64,000 nt of DNA from Bacillota bacterium (GTDB taxonomy: Bacteria > Bacillota > Clostridia > Tissierellales > MES13), in contig VENA01000009.1 of assembly GCA_009711785.1 (NCBI GenBank), positions 1 through 64,000 of the forward strand, read 5' to 3'. Of the stretch, positions 26,520-35,308 are shown one piece after another. A program made the position numbers and the translations under genes. Numbering within the stretch: position 1 is the stretch's first letter; each line of letters starts with the position of its first letter. The notes under the pieces were generated by a model that was given only the letters and a program-made list of their open reading frames with translations, was not told where the DNA came from and made no database searches.

Positions 26520-26670
26520 TTTTATCAAATAAATATTTAGAAAATTCCAATAAAGCTGAGATGGATATAAATCTTTTATAAGCCGTATCAGTGATATTAG
26601 TACTAAATATAAAAATCAAATAAATGAACTGACAATAATTAGGGATAACATTTAATGTTAAGCTTTAATA
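26520..26670 (+). ncRNA. putative regulatory leader (riboswitch-like) upstream of purine permease
   Basis: A roughly 150-base leader precedes a strong intrinsic terminator and the permease gene. It contains short complementary segments (CTGA...TCAG around 26557-26590; AACATT/AATGTT around 26647-26659). It does not match the purine riboswitch core: the three-way-junction sequences are absent. Either it is another ligand-sensing class or a target for an antiterminator. Assignment rests on the terminator placement and gene context. Confidence 0.45.
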
Positions 26671-26717
26671 GGTCAGCATGAAAGAATAGAGATATTCTTT
26701 TGTGCTGACCTTTTTTG
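26671..26717 (+). terminator. leader terminator (attenuator) before the xanthine locus
   Basis: GGTCAGCA pairs with TGCTGACC, with an inner AAGAAT/ATTCTT, followed by TTTTTT. It sits 79 bases before the permease start, with no gene between it and the response regulator, as expected for transcription attenuation. Confidence 0.85.
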
Positions 26718-26795
26718 TTTTAAAGGAGGGGATAAGTTTAATAAAAGGATAACGTTTTCAAAGATAGGTTAAAAAATTAAAGGGGGAAAATATTT

Positions 26796-28121
26796 ATGAG
26801 TAAGAACGCGTCAATTTATGAATTAGATGGTAAACCAAAGTTAAGTTCAGCTATACCTTTAGGACTTCAACATGTTTTAGCTATGTTTACAGGGAATATA
26901 GCTCCAATTATTATAATTGCAAATGTTTTAAATTTACCAGAAGAACAAAAGGTATTTATGATTCAATGTACTATGATTGTTGCAGGTTTAGTAACTTTTC
27001 TACAGTTATATCCAATTTCAAGAATAGGAGCACGATTACCCTTAGTTATGGGTACTAGTTTTGCATTTGTACCTACTGCAATTGCTGTAGGTCAATCATA
27101 TGGATTAGCAGGAATACTTGGTGCATCCTTAGTAGGTAGTTTTACAGAAATAATAATGGGATTCTTTTTAAAACCACTTAGAAAATTCTTTCCACCTATA
27201 GTAACAGGGGTAGTATTACTTGCAATAGGTTTATCATTATTGCCGGTTGGTATTAATTATTTCGCAGGTGGAGTAGGAGCAGCTGATTATGGATCTATTC
27301 AAAATCTTTTATTAGGCTTTTTAGTACTTGGTATTATTATATTGCTACAAAGATTTACTAATGGTATATTTAATGTGGCTGCTATATTAATTGCATTAGT
27401 TATAGGTTATTTAGTAGCAATTCCTATGGGTAAAGTTAGTTTTGATAGTGTAGCTCAAGCGGGATGGATAAATGTACCTAGGCCTTTAAATTTCGGTATA
27501 GAATTTCATCTTGATGCTATATTAAAATTTGCTGCAGTATATATAGTTGTGGCATTAGAAACTTTAGGCAACATTTCTGGTATAACTTTAAGTGGAGCTG
27601 ATAGAGAGCCAACGGATAGGGAAATGTCTGGTGCAGTTATAGCAGATGGTGTAGGTAGTTTATTTGCATCTATTTTTAATGTATTACCTAATACAGCCTA
27701 CGGACAAAATGCAGGAATAGTTGCTATGACTAAGGTTATGAATAGATTTTGTGTTGCAACAGGAGCTGTATTTTTAATATTAGCAGGACTTATACCTAAG
27801 ATAGGAGCTATATGTGCAGTAATGCCTGCAAGTGTCTTAGGGGGAGCAGTAACAGTTGTATTTTCAATGATAACAATAAGTGGTATAAAAATGATCTCTA
27901 AAGCAGGTTTAGATAGTAGAAATACTACAATATTAGCAATTGCACTAGGGCTTGGTATAGGATTTAGTACTGTACCTGAGGCTACAAAACATATGCCAGC
28001 GGTTATGAAACATTTCTTTAATGATTCAGTAGTTTCAGCAGGTATTTTAGCATTGGTATTAAATATCGTATTTCCTAAAGATAAAAATGAAGAAAGTAAG
28101 GAAGATGAAAAGGCAGCTTAG
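26796..28121 (+). CDS. NCS2-family xanthine/uric acid permease
   Basis: 441-residue nucleobase:cation symporter-2 with about 14 membrane segments. The family signatures are visible: GLQHVLAMFTGNIAPIII near the N-terminus, the conserved VALETLGNISGITLSG segment, and NVLPNTAYGQNAGIVAMTKV near residue 300, whose NxxxNxG-type core resembles purine (xanthine/urate) rather than uracil transporters. It lies directly upstream of three xanthine dehydrogenase subunit genes, 29 bases away, so it most likely imports xanthine, hypoxanthine or urate. Ribosome site AAAGGGGG. Confidence 0.9.
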   Translation: MSKNASIYELDGKPKLSSAIPLGLQHVLAMFTGNIAPIIIIANVLNLPEEQKVFMIQCTMIVAGLVTFLQLYPISRIGARLPLVMGTSFAFVPTAIAVGQSYGLAGILGASLVGSFTEIIMGFFLKPLRKFFPPIVTGVVLLAIGLSLLPVGINYFAGGVGAADYGSIQNLLLGFLVLGIIILLQRFTNGIFNVAAILIALVIGYLVAIPMGKVSFDSVAQAGWINVPRPLNFGIEFHLDAILKFAAVYIVVALETLGNISGITLSGADREPTDREMSGAVIADGVGSLFASIFNVLPNTAYGQNAGIVAMTKVMNRFCVATGAVFLILAGLIPKIGAICAVMPASVLGGAVTVVFSMITISGIKMISKAGLDSRNTTILAIALGLGIGFSTVPEATKHMPAVMKHFFNDSVVSAGILALVLNIVFPKDKNEESKEDEKAA

Positions 28122-28150
28122 ATATTAACTAAGTTTTAAGGAGGAATTAA

Positions 28151-28954
28151 ATGATAAGTATTAAAGAATATATCGCTCCTAAAACATTAGATGAAGCTTT
28201 AAAAGTTTTAGAATCTAGCAAAAAAGCAACTATTATAGGAGGAGGAGCTTTTTTAAAATTAGGATCTAAAAATATCTCAAAAGCAATAGACTTATCAAAA
28301 TTAAATCTAGATTTTATTAAAGAATATGATAATAAAATCGAAATAGGAGCTATGGCTACTTTTGGAGATATAGAACGTTCTAAAGTTTTAAAAAAGCATT
28401 TTAATAACGCATTAGGATTATCAGTAAAAGACATAGTAGGAGTTCAACTTAGAAATATGGTTACAGTTGGCGCTACTATTTATTCAAGATATGGTTTTTC
28501 CGATATTTTAACATGTTTATTATCCTTAGATACTAAAGTTTCATTAAAAAAACAAGGAGAAATATCCCTTGAAAAGTTTTTAATTGAAGGTTCTAATAAA
28601 AAAGATATTTTAGAAAAAATAATTATATCTAAAGATGGAAGGAAAGCTTCATTTAAATCAATGAGAAATTCAAAGGGAGATTATGCAATATTAAACTTAA
28701 GTGTATCTAAAAAGGATGATACTTATTTAATAGCAGTTGGAGCTAGACCTAATAGGGCAACTTTAGCATATGAAACTATAAAGTATTTAAAGGGTAAACA
28801 TATAGATGAAACTGTTATAAAAAAAGCCTGTGAAATAATTGAAGATGAAATAACCTTTGGTAGTAATATAAGGGCTAATAAGGAATATAGAAAGGGTTTA
28901 TCTAAAGTATTACTTAAGCGTGCTTTAACGGAGGTAGTTAATTATGAAAATTAA
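28151..28954 (+). CDS. xdhB: xanthine dehydrogenase FAD-binding subunit
   Basis: 267-residue CO-dehydrogenase-flavoprotein-type subunit. The FAD-binding N-part has the expected IIGGGAFLKLGSK near residues 31-43, then NMVTVGATIYSRYG, and the C-terminal dimerisation region ends KGLSKVLLKRALTEV. It passes electrons from the iron-sulfur subunit to NAD or another acceptor. It overlaps the next gene by 11 bases, indicating translational coupling. Ribosome site AAGGAGG. Confidence 0.9.
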   Translation: MISIKEYIAPKTLDEALKVLESSKKATIIGGGAFLKLGSKNISKAIDLSKLNLDFIKEYDNKIEIGAMATFGDIERSKVLKKHFNNALGLSVKDIVGVQLRNMVTVGATIYSRYGFSDILTCLLSLDTKVSLKKQGEISLEKFLIEGSNKKDILEKIIISKDGRKASFKSMRNSKGDYAILNLSVSKKDDTYLIAVGARPNRATLAYETIKYLKGKHIDETVIKKACEIIEDEITFGSNIRANKEYRKGLSKVLLKRALTEVVNYEN

Positions 28955-29396
28955 CTTAAAAATAAATGGAGAGAAAAAAGTATTTGATGTATCAGCGGAT
29001 GAGTATTTAGCTGATACATTAAGAAAAAATGGATATTTAAGTGTAAGAAAAGGATGCGATACAGGTTCCTGTGGAGCCTGTACTGTCCATTTTGATGGTA
29101 AAGCAATTTTATCCTGTGTTATGTTGTCTTTAAGAGCAGATGGCCATGAAATAACAACTATAGAAGGAGTCACAAAAAAGGCAGAAAAAATAGGAAAGTA
29201 TCTAGTAGATGAAGGAGTAGATCAGTGTGGATATTGTAGCCCAGGTACAATAATGAGTATTTTATATCTAGAAAAATGTATTGAAAATCCTACAGATGAA
29301 GAGATATTACATTTTATGAATGGAAACCTATGTAGGTGTACTGGTTATGTAGGACAACTTAGGGCTATAAAAAAGTATTTGGAGGGGAAAAAATGA
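28944..29396 (+). CDS. xdhC: xanthine dehydrogenase 2x[2Fe-2S] subunit
   Basis: 150-residue ferredoxin-like subunit. The first cluster ligands are Cys38, Cys43, Cys46 and Cys58 (plant-ferredoxin type, GCDTGSCGACTV). The second are Cys95, Cys98, Cys130 and Cys132 (CGYC ... CRC), all present. It carries electrons between the molybdenum cofactor and FAD. It overlaps both neighbours (11 and 4 bases), so the three subunits are made together. Confidence 0.93.
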   Translation: MKINLKINGEKKVFDVSADEYLADTLRKNGYLSVRKGCDTGSCGACTVHFDGKAILSCVMLSLRADGHEITTIEGVTKKAEKIGKYLVDEGVDQCGYCSPGTIMSILYLEKCIENPTDEEILHFMNGNLCRCTGYVGQLRAIKKYLEGKK

Positions 29397-31699
29397 AAGT
29401 AGTTAATAATCCTATTTCAAAAGTAGATGGTATGGGTTTAGTAACAGGGAAACCTGCTTATACTGATGATTTAACTTCTAGTAATTCTTTAATAGTTAAA
29501 GTATTAAGAAGTCCCCATGCCTTTGCAAAAATTATAAGTATAGATACTTCCATTGCAGAAAAAATTCCAGGTATAGAGTGTATATTAACATATAAAGATG
29601 TTTTAAGAAAACCCTTTACAAGGGCAGGTCAATGTTATCCGGAACTATCTGCCTATGATAAATTTCTATTAGATGAATATGTAAGGCATGTAGGAGACGA
29701 TGTGGCTATTATTGCTGGGAGAAGTGAAAAGATAGTAGATAAGGCAATGAAATTAATAAAGGTGGAATATGAAAAATTAGATCCTGTTTTAGATTATTTA
29801 TCTGCAGAGGATAGTGAAACTATAGTTCATCCAGAGAATGATATATTTACAAATGTAGATGTTGGGTTTAATAAGGATAAAAATATTGCATGTGAAGTTA
29901 ATTTTAGTGTTGGCAATCTAGAGGATACCTTTAAAAAATGTGAAAAGGTAATAACTAAAACATATAAAACCCAAGCTCAAGCACAAGCAATGATGGAAAC
30001 TCAAAGAACTTATACATATTTAGATATACAGGGAAGATTAGTAGTAGTAACATCTACTCAAATACCTTTTCATGTAAGAAGAATTTTATCCCATTGTTTA
30101 GATATACCTAGAAGTAAGATAAGGGTAATAAAGCCTAGAATAGGTGGAGGATTTGGTTCTAAACAAACGGCCCATTCTGAGTTTTATCCTGCTTTAGTTA
30201 CTTTAAAAACTAAAAAACCTGCTAAAATTATATATTCTAGAAAGGATGTTTTTAGAGGAACTACTTCTAGACATTCAATGAAATTTGATATTAAAATAGG
30301 TTCAGATTCAAATGGAATAATAAAAGCAATAGATATGGAAGGGTTATCAGATACAGGGGCATATGGAGAGCATGCCCAAACAACAATAGGAGCAGCAGGG
30401 AAAAAGGTACTTACACTTTATAATAAAGTGGATGCAGTTAGATTTTCAGGTAAAGCTATGTATACAAATCGTGTACCAGGAGGAGCTTTAAGAGGATTTG
30501 GAGTAACCCAAGGAACATATGCTTTAGAAGCTACTATAAACGAGTTAGCTAAAGAACTTTCTATAGACCCTATAAAAATTAGAGAAATGAATATGATAAA
30601 AAAAGGAGAAACAACCCCCCTTTATAATATGACAACTAAAGGAGCATCGGATGATCCGATGTATATGGATAGTTGTCAGTTAGAATATTGTGTATCTAGG
30701 GGAAAAGAACTTATAAAATGGGATGAAAAATATCCAAATATAAAGGTAAGTGATAAAAGGGTAAGAGGAGTTGGTATGGCTATTGCTCAACAGGGTTCAG
30801 GACTTCCTAATATTGATATGGCATCAGCTAGTCTTAAATTAAATGATGATGGCTTTTTTACACTTATGACTGGAGCAACTGATTTAGGTACAGGTAGTGA
30901 TACAATCTTAGCACAAATAGCAGCAGAAAAATTAAAAGTAGATGTTGATAGTATTAATGTTTATGCTTCAGATACTGATATAACTCCCTATGATAGTGGA
31001 GCCTATGCATCTAGTACTACTTATACCTCAGGAAATGCAGTTATAAACGCAGCTGAAAATATGAAAAAATTATTAATTAAATATGGTGCTAAATACTTTA
31101 ATACTAAAGAAACAAATATAGACTTATTAGATAATTATATTATTAGAAAAGATAACAATAAAAGGATTAGTTTAAAGGAATTTTCTAATAATATGATATA
31201 TGATTATCCCCATATGCAACTTTTTACTACAGGATCTTACGTACCTAAAAAGGCAGCACCTCCCTATATGGCAGGTTTTGCTGAAGTAGAGGTTGATTTA
31301 GAAACAGGAAAAGTTACTGTCCTAGATTATGTAGGTATAGTTGATTGTGGTATGGTTATAAACCCTAAATTAGCTAGAATTCAAATTGAAGGTGGAATAA
31401 TGCAGGGGATAGGATATTCATTATATGAAGATGTAAAATATAATGAAAATGGTAGACTTATGAATGATAGTTTCATGCAATATAAAATACCTTCAAGAAA
31501 GGATGCAAAAAATATAAGGGTTGAATTTGCTAAAGGATTCGATAAAACAGGGCCATATGGAGCAAAGTCTATAGGAGAGGTGGTTATAAATACTGTAGCA
31601 CCTGCTATTACAGATGCCTTATATAATGCCTGTGGTGTTAGAATAAGAACCTTACCTATAACTCCTGAAAAAGTATTTTTAAAGCTAAATAACAAATAA
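29393..31699 (+). CDS. xdhA: xanthine dehydrogenase molybdenum-binding subunit
   Basis: 768-residue catalytic subunit. It shows the Ald_Xan_dh domains: an N-terminal hammerhead (about 1-110), then cofactor segments METQRTY, IGGGFGSKQ (about 245-253), GGALRGFG near 363 and, near the C-terminus, AKSIGEVV with the catalytic Glu near 727. It hydroxylates purines such as hypoxanthine to xanthine to urate, or the reverse under anaerobic conditions. Four bases overlap the [2Fe-2S] gene. A terminator follows. Whether it needs the extra selenium of purine-fermenting clostridia cannot be told; no selenium-labile accessory genes are present here. Confidence 0.92.
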   Translation: MKVVNNPISKVDGMGLVTGKPAYTDDLTSSNSLIVKVLRSPHAFAKIISIDTSIAEKIPGIECILTYKDVLRKPFTRAGQCYPELSAYDKFLLDEYVRHVGDDVAIIAGRSEKIVDKAMKLIKVEYEKLDPVLDYLSAEDSETIVHPENDIFTNVDVGFNKDKNIACEVNFSVGNLEDTFKKCEKVITKTYKTQAQAQAMMETQRTYTYLDIQGRLVVVTSTQIPFHVRRILSHCLDIPRSKIRVIKPRIGGGFGSKQTAHSEFYPALVTLKTKKPAKIIYSRKDVFRGTTSRHSMKFDIKIGSDSNGIIKAIDMEGLSDTGAYGEHAQTTIGAAGKKVLTLYNKVDAVRFSGKAMYTNRVPGGALRGFGVTQGTYALEATINELAKELSIDPIKIREMNMIKKGETTPLYNMTTKGASDDPMYMDSCQLEYCVSRGKELIKWDEKYPNIKVSDKRVRGVGMAIAQQGSGLPNIDMASASLKLNDDGFFTLMTGATDLGTGSDTILAQIAAEKLKVDVDSINVYASDTDITPYDSGAYASSTTYTSGNAVINAAENMKKLLIKYGAKYFNTKETNIDLLDNYIIRKDNNKRISLKEFSNNMIYDYPHMQLFTTGSYVPKKAAPPYMAGFAEVEVDLETGKVTVLDYVGIVDCGMVINPKLARIQIEGGIMQGIGYSLYEDVKYNENGRLMNDSFMQYKIPSRKDAKNIRVEFAKGFDKTGPYGAKSIGEVVINTVAPAITDALYNACGVRIRTLPITPEKVFLKLNNK

Positions 31700-31702
31700 T
31701 AA

Positions 31703-31728
31703 CTAAAGCGCCTAAAAGGCGCTTTAAT
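31703..31728 (+). terminator. terminator after xanthine dehydrogenase operon
   Basis: TAAAGCGCC / GGCGCTTTA stem with TAAAA loop and a short T-rich tail. Confidence 0.8.
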
Positions 31729-31927
31729 TATTATTAAAGTATTCTTTAATTGAGTGCAACTATATTAACTCACAAGAATTCAGTGAACCTAGTATTAAAT
31801 TTGCTGAAAGGATATCTAATATTACATTTTTAGTGTCAATGTATCTTTAGATAAACTCAATTTAAGTTTCAATTATTAATATTTTGTAATATAATAAAAA
31901 TATAATAAATTATTAGGAGAGTTTAAT

Positions 31928-32917
31928 ATGGGCTATCCAAGAATAGAGGTTGATACTTTAAAGATTAAAGAAAATACTAAAAAAATGGTTTTTGAGTGTA
32001 AAAAAAGACATATAAAGGTAGTTGGAGTTACTAAATTATTTTGTGGTAATAAAAAAATTGCAAAAGCTTTAGTAGATTCTAAAGTTGATATATTAGGGGA
32101 TTCTAGAATAGAAAATCTAAAAAAACTATCAAGTTTTAAATTACCTAAGATGTTAATAAGACTTCCTATGATATCAAGGGTTAAAGAGGTGGTTAAATAT
32201 TCAGATATTGCTTTAGTATCTGAAATTGATAGTATTAAAAGGATTTCAAAGGAAGCTTTTAAAAGAAAAAAGGAATATAAGATTATTTTAATGGTTGATT
32301 TAGGAGATTTAAGGGAAGGGATTTATTTTGAAGATGAAATTAGAGAAACTATAAAAGAAATACTTAAGCTTAAAAATATAAATTTAATAGGTATCGGTAC
32401 AAATCTAACATGTTTTGGTGGTGTAATTCCTACATATAGTAACTTATCAAGGTTAGTAAACATAAAAAAAAGTATTGAAAATAAATTTAATATTAGATTA
32501 GATACCATATCCGGGGGAAATTCAGGTACTATTAGTTTATTTAATAAGAAAATACCAAAAGAAATAAATCAACTAAGATTAGGTGCATCCCTTAGTTTAG
32601 GAATAGGATTAAACGACAAACCAATAAGGGGTCTTAATAATGATACCTTTAAGTTAATATTAGAAATAGTAAAAATAAAGTATAAAAAAGAAAAAGTTAT
32701 TGGAATATGTATAAGAATAGATGGTATAAAAGCAAAGGATTTAACTCCCTTTGATAAGTCTATTTCAGTAATAGATGTAAATAATGATTATCTTTTCATA
32801 GACTTTACAAAGGCTAAAAAAAGGTATAGTGTAGGAGATAAAATAAAATTTTTAATTTCCTATAAAGCTACTTTAGTAGCAATGACATCAAAATATGTAT
32901 ATAAAGATATAAAATAA
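31928..32917 (+). CDS. alanine/ornithine racemase-family PLP enzyme
   Basis: 329-residue TIM-barrel PLP enzyme. The Schiff-base lysine is Lys36 in KVVGVTKLFCG, and the phosphate-binding SGGNSGTISLF segment is near residues 196-206; NQLRLGASLSLGIG follows. This pattern belongs to the YhfX/Orr group, which includes ornithine and broad amino acid racemases, rather than the classical Alr fold with its C-terminal Tyr. AGGAGAG precedes the ATG. It is alone, 126 bases upstream of the LacI gene; nothing links it firmly to that operon. Confidence 0.85.
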   Translation: MGYPRIEVDTLKIKENTKKMVFECKKRHIKVVGVTKLFCGNKKIAKALVDSKVDILGDSRIENLKKLSSFKLPKMLIRLPMISRVKEVVKYSDIALVSEIDSIKRISKEAFKRKKEYKIILMVDLGDLREGIYFEDEIRETIKEILKLKNINLIGIGTNLTCFGGVIPTYSNLSRLVNIKKSIENKFNIRLDTISGGNSGTISLFNKKIPKEINQLRLGASLSLGIGLNDKPIRGLNNDTFKLILEIVKIKYKKEKVIGICIRIDGIKAKDLTPFDKSISVIDVNNDYLFIDFTKAKKRYSVGDKIKFLISYKATLVAMTSKYVYKDIK

Positions 32918-32941
32918 GAAGATATAATTATTATTATTTAT

Positions 32942-32970
32942 TTGACAAATATTAAAAATAGAGTTACAAT
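32942..32970 (+). promoter_or_regulatory. promoter of LacI-family gene
   Basis: TTGACA (32942-32947) and TACAAT (32965-32970), spacer exactly 17 bases. The palindromic operator follows 37 bases downstream, a position suited to repression. Confidence 0.75.
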
Positions 32971-33006
32971 GTTTTCAAGAAAGAAGTTAAATATTTTTTT
33001 TAGAGT

Positions 33007-33024
33007 TTCGTAACCGGTTTAGTA
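33007..33024. promoter_or_regulatory. LacI-type operator O1 (autoregulation)
   Basis: TTCGTAACCGGTTTAGTA, a palindrome centred on CG in the LacI/GalR style. It matches the sites at 34063 and 36559 in at least ten core positions and lies just before the repressor's own ribosome site. Confidence 0.75.
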
Positions 33025-33043
33025 AATTTTGGTGGTGAATGGT

Positions 33044-34048
33044 ATGAAAGTTTCAATAGCGGAGATTGCAAAAAGGGCAAACGTTTCTAAAGCAACAGTT
33101 TCTAGGGTACTTAATGATAAACCTGATGTAAGTGAAAAAACAAGGAAAAAAATATTTAAGATAATTGATGAATTAAATTATATTCCAAATGAAACTGCTA
33201 GAAATCTATCACTAGGTATAGTAAAAACAGTGGCACTTATAGTACCTTCTGAGAATCCGGTATATATTGATATAGTTAGGAAAATAAATAATAAATTATT
33301 TGAAAAAGATATGGATTTATTATTTTATATAACGGATCATAATCCTGAGTTAGAAAAAAAACAATTAAGAAAATTAAAAGGAAAAAACCTAGCAGGATTA
33401 ATCTATATTAAGTCACCTGAATCAGATAATTCAGTTTTGGAATTTTTAGATAAATTAAAGTTTCCAAAAATAGTAATAACTGAAGAAGATATAGATACAA
33501 AATATGATCAAGTTTATTTTGATGAAAGGTTAATAAGTTATCAATGTGCAGATATTCTTCTAAATGAAGGGCATAAAAATATAGCATATTTATCGACTCC
33601 ACTTAACTTAAATTATGAAAAGAAGAGATATGATGGGATTATAAAAGCATTAGAAAACAATAAAGAAGACTTAGATACCCATAATTTTTATTTTCCTAAA
33701 AGCGTTATTATAAAAGAAGGATATGAAATGACAAAGAAGATATTAGATACAGATATTACTGCTATATGTTCACTTAGTAATATTCTTACCTTTGGATGTA
33801 TAAAAGCATTTAAAGAAATGAATGTAAAAATAAATGATAATATTTCATTAATAAGTTTTGGTGAACTTGGTATAGTAAATGATATAGGTTATAACATTAC
33901 TACAGTTTGGATTTCTAATGAAGAACTATCTAAAGTAGTTGTAGATTTAATTTGTAGAAGGATAGAAAATCCTAATTGTGAAAAAAGAAAAATTGAGTTA
34001 AAGCCAAATATTAACTTAAGGGGTTCTGAGAAAATAAAAATGAGATAA
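33044..34048 (+). CDS. LacI-family repressor of the AcnX/SnoaL/MFS locus
   Basis: 334 residues. The helix-turn-helix and hinge are at residues 1-60 (VSIAEIAKRANVSKATVSRVLN) and the periplasmic-binding-like effector domain at about 62-334. ATG 33044 follows GGTGGTGA; a TTG at 33029 would overlap the ribosome site. Three palindromic operators (before this gene, before the aconitase-X-like gene and before the MFS gene) define its probable regulon. The effector is probably the substrate or an intermediate of that pathway. It carries few sugar-type signatures, so the ligand is not predicted. Confidence 0.88.
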   Translation: MKVSIAEIAKRANVSKATVSRVLNDKPDVSEKTRKKIFKIIDELNYIPNETARNLSLGIVKTVALIVPSENPVYIDIVRKINNKLFEKDMDLLFYITDHNPELEKKQLRKLKGKNLAGLIYIKSPESDNSVLEFLDKLKFPKIVITEEDIDTKYDQVYFDERLISYQCADILLNEGHKNIAYLSTPLNLNYEKKRYDGIIKALENNKEDLDTHNFYFPKSVIIKEGYEMTKKILDTDITAICSLSNILTFGCIKAFKEMNVKINDNISLISFGELGIVNDIGYNITTVWISNEELSKVVVDLICRRIENPNCEKRKIELKPNINLRGSEKIKMR

Positions 34049-34062
34049 TTTTTTTAAAGATT

Positions 34063-34081
34063 TTCGTAATCGGTTACGGAA
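34063..34081. promoter_or_regulatory. LacI-type operator O2
   Basis: TTCGTAATCGGTTACGGAA; the inner CGTAAtCGgTTACG is a near-perfect palindrome. It sits between the repressor stop and the ribosome site of the aconitase-X-like gene. Confidence 0.8.
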
Positions 34082-34097
34082 ATCAAGGGGGATATTT

Positions 34098-35177
34098 ATG
34101 AAGCTGACATATGAAGAGCTTAAGTTATTAAATGGTGACTATGGACAGGACAAACAGGAAGCTATGGAATTTTTAATAAAGTATGGAAAAAAAGCAAAAG
34201 CTGAGAAAATGCTTAAGGTATCTAATATTAAGGGTAAAGTAGGGGGATTTAATTGTTCTAGTAATATAAACAAGAAATTTAAGTATAGTTGTACCCCTTA
34301 TTTGATAGGAAGAATACCAGTTTATAAAGAACATTGTGCATGGATGAATTCAAGCGCTGTTGGATTTTGTAATTCAGTAATAGGAGCTAGAACTAATACT
34401 GAGACTATAGAAACTATAGAGGCAATATCCCTTGTTAATAGAATTCCATTTTATGGATTGCATATAAAAGAAAACAGATATGCTACTTATGAAATAGATG
34501 TAGATACTAATATAAATTCAAATAAAGAATTTGGAGTATTAGGATACTTTATAGGAAATGAAGTAGAAAACGAAATTCCAGTAATAAAAGGTATAAACTC
34601 TACATTAGATTTAATGAAATTTAAACATATAAATTCAGCCATAACCTTTTCTGGGGGTATTGAATTGTTTCATATAGTAGGAAAAACTCCAGAAGCTAAT
34701 ACTTTAAAAGAAGCTTTAGGAAATAATAAAGCTAAAGATATAATAAATTTTGGCAATAAAGAAAAAAAAGAATTCTATGATTTGTTAAATACTTCAAAGG
34801 ATGAACAGATAGACTTAGTAGTATTAGGTTGTCCTAATGTAAATCTAGAAGAAATTTGGGAGATAAGAAATTATTTACATGATAAAGTAATTAACTCAAG
34901 AATCTTATTATATATATATTTACCTAGATACATAAAATATTTAGCCGATGAATCAGGCTGTACTGAGGTAATAGAAAAAGCAGGAGGATATTTTTTAGTG
35001 GATAATTGCCCATTATATTCTGTATCTAAACTTACAAATATAAAAGTTGTGGCTACTAATTCTTCTAGACAAGCTAATTATCTATCACAATTTTTTAATA
35101 AACAAGTATGGTATGGATCAACTAAAGAATGTATAGAAGCTGCAATTTCTGGAATATGGAGAGGAGAAGGAATATAA
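34098..35177 (+). CDS. aconitase-X-like protein, shortened N-terminal region
   Basis: 359 residues. Diagnostic AcnX large-subunit motifs are clear: MKLTYEELKLLNGDYG at the start, YSCTPYLIGRIP (Cys65) followed by the SSAVGFCNSVIGARTNTE segment, FYGLHIKENR, and near the end VDNCPLYS, VVATNSSRQANYL and the CIEAAISGIWRGEG tail. AcnX enzymes are iron-sulfur dehydratases (for example cis-3-hydroxy-L-proline dehydratase) of about 400 residues plus a small swivelling subunit. Here the stretch between residues 45 and 62, where relatives have roughly 60 more residues, is strongly shortened, and no small-subunit gene is adjacent. A dehydratase on an unusual substrate, or a divergent non-iron-sulfur member, is inferred. 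Confidence 0.75.
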   Translation: MKLTYEELKLLNGDYGQDKQEAMEFLIKYGKKAKAEKMLKVSNIKGKVGGFNCSSNINKKFKYSCTPYLIGRIPVYKEHCAWMNSSAVGFCNSVIGARTNTETIETIEAISLVNRIPFYGLHIKENRYATYEIDVDTNINSNKEFGVLGYFIGNEVENEIPVIKGINSTLDLMKFKHINSAITFSGGIELFHIVGKTPEANTLKEALGNNKAKDIINFGNKEKKEFYDLLNTSKDEQIDLVVLGCPNVNLEEIWEIRNYLHDKVINSRILLYIYLPRYIKYLADESGCTEVIEKAGGYFLVDNCPLYSVSKLTNIKVVATNSSRQANYLSQFFNKQVWYGSTKECIEAAISGIWRGEGI

Positions 35178-35308
35178 TTTAAAGTTATTTAGAAAATATT
35201 AAAATTTGTAATATTAAATGTTTATTTTTTAGTAGTTATTTTTATTTTTATAGTTTTGTATATATTAAATTACTACTAATGATAATATATAAAAAAAGGA
35301 GGATAACA
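35178..35308. other. spacer between AcnX-like and first SnoaL gene
   Basis: 131 AT-rich bases with outer arms TTAGTAGT and ACTACTAA around 35229-35279 that could form a long-loop hairpin. No operator palindrome and no T-tailed terminator, so readthrough from the AcnX-like gene is likely. Confidence 0.4.

Noticed and set aside
26520-26670. Purine (guanine/adenine) riboswitch before the permease
   Set aside because: The conserved junction sequences around P1-P3 and the pairing loops are missing, although context would suit one. Left as an unassigned leader.
26520-26670. ANTAR-controlled tandem hexaloop antiterminator
   Set aside because: The response regulator has a DUF2294-like domain instead of ANTAR, and paired hexaloops are not seen.
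30000-31699. Selenium-dependent xanthine hydroxylase assignment
   Set aside because: The labile selenium of such enzymes is not encoded by a visible codon, and no yqeB/yqeC-type accessory genes are in the window, so no claim is made.
33029-33044. Upstream TTG start for the LacI repressor
   Set aside because: It would place the start inside the ribosome binding sequence and add residues before the standard VSIAEIA start.
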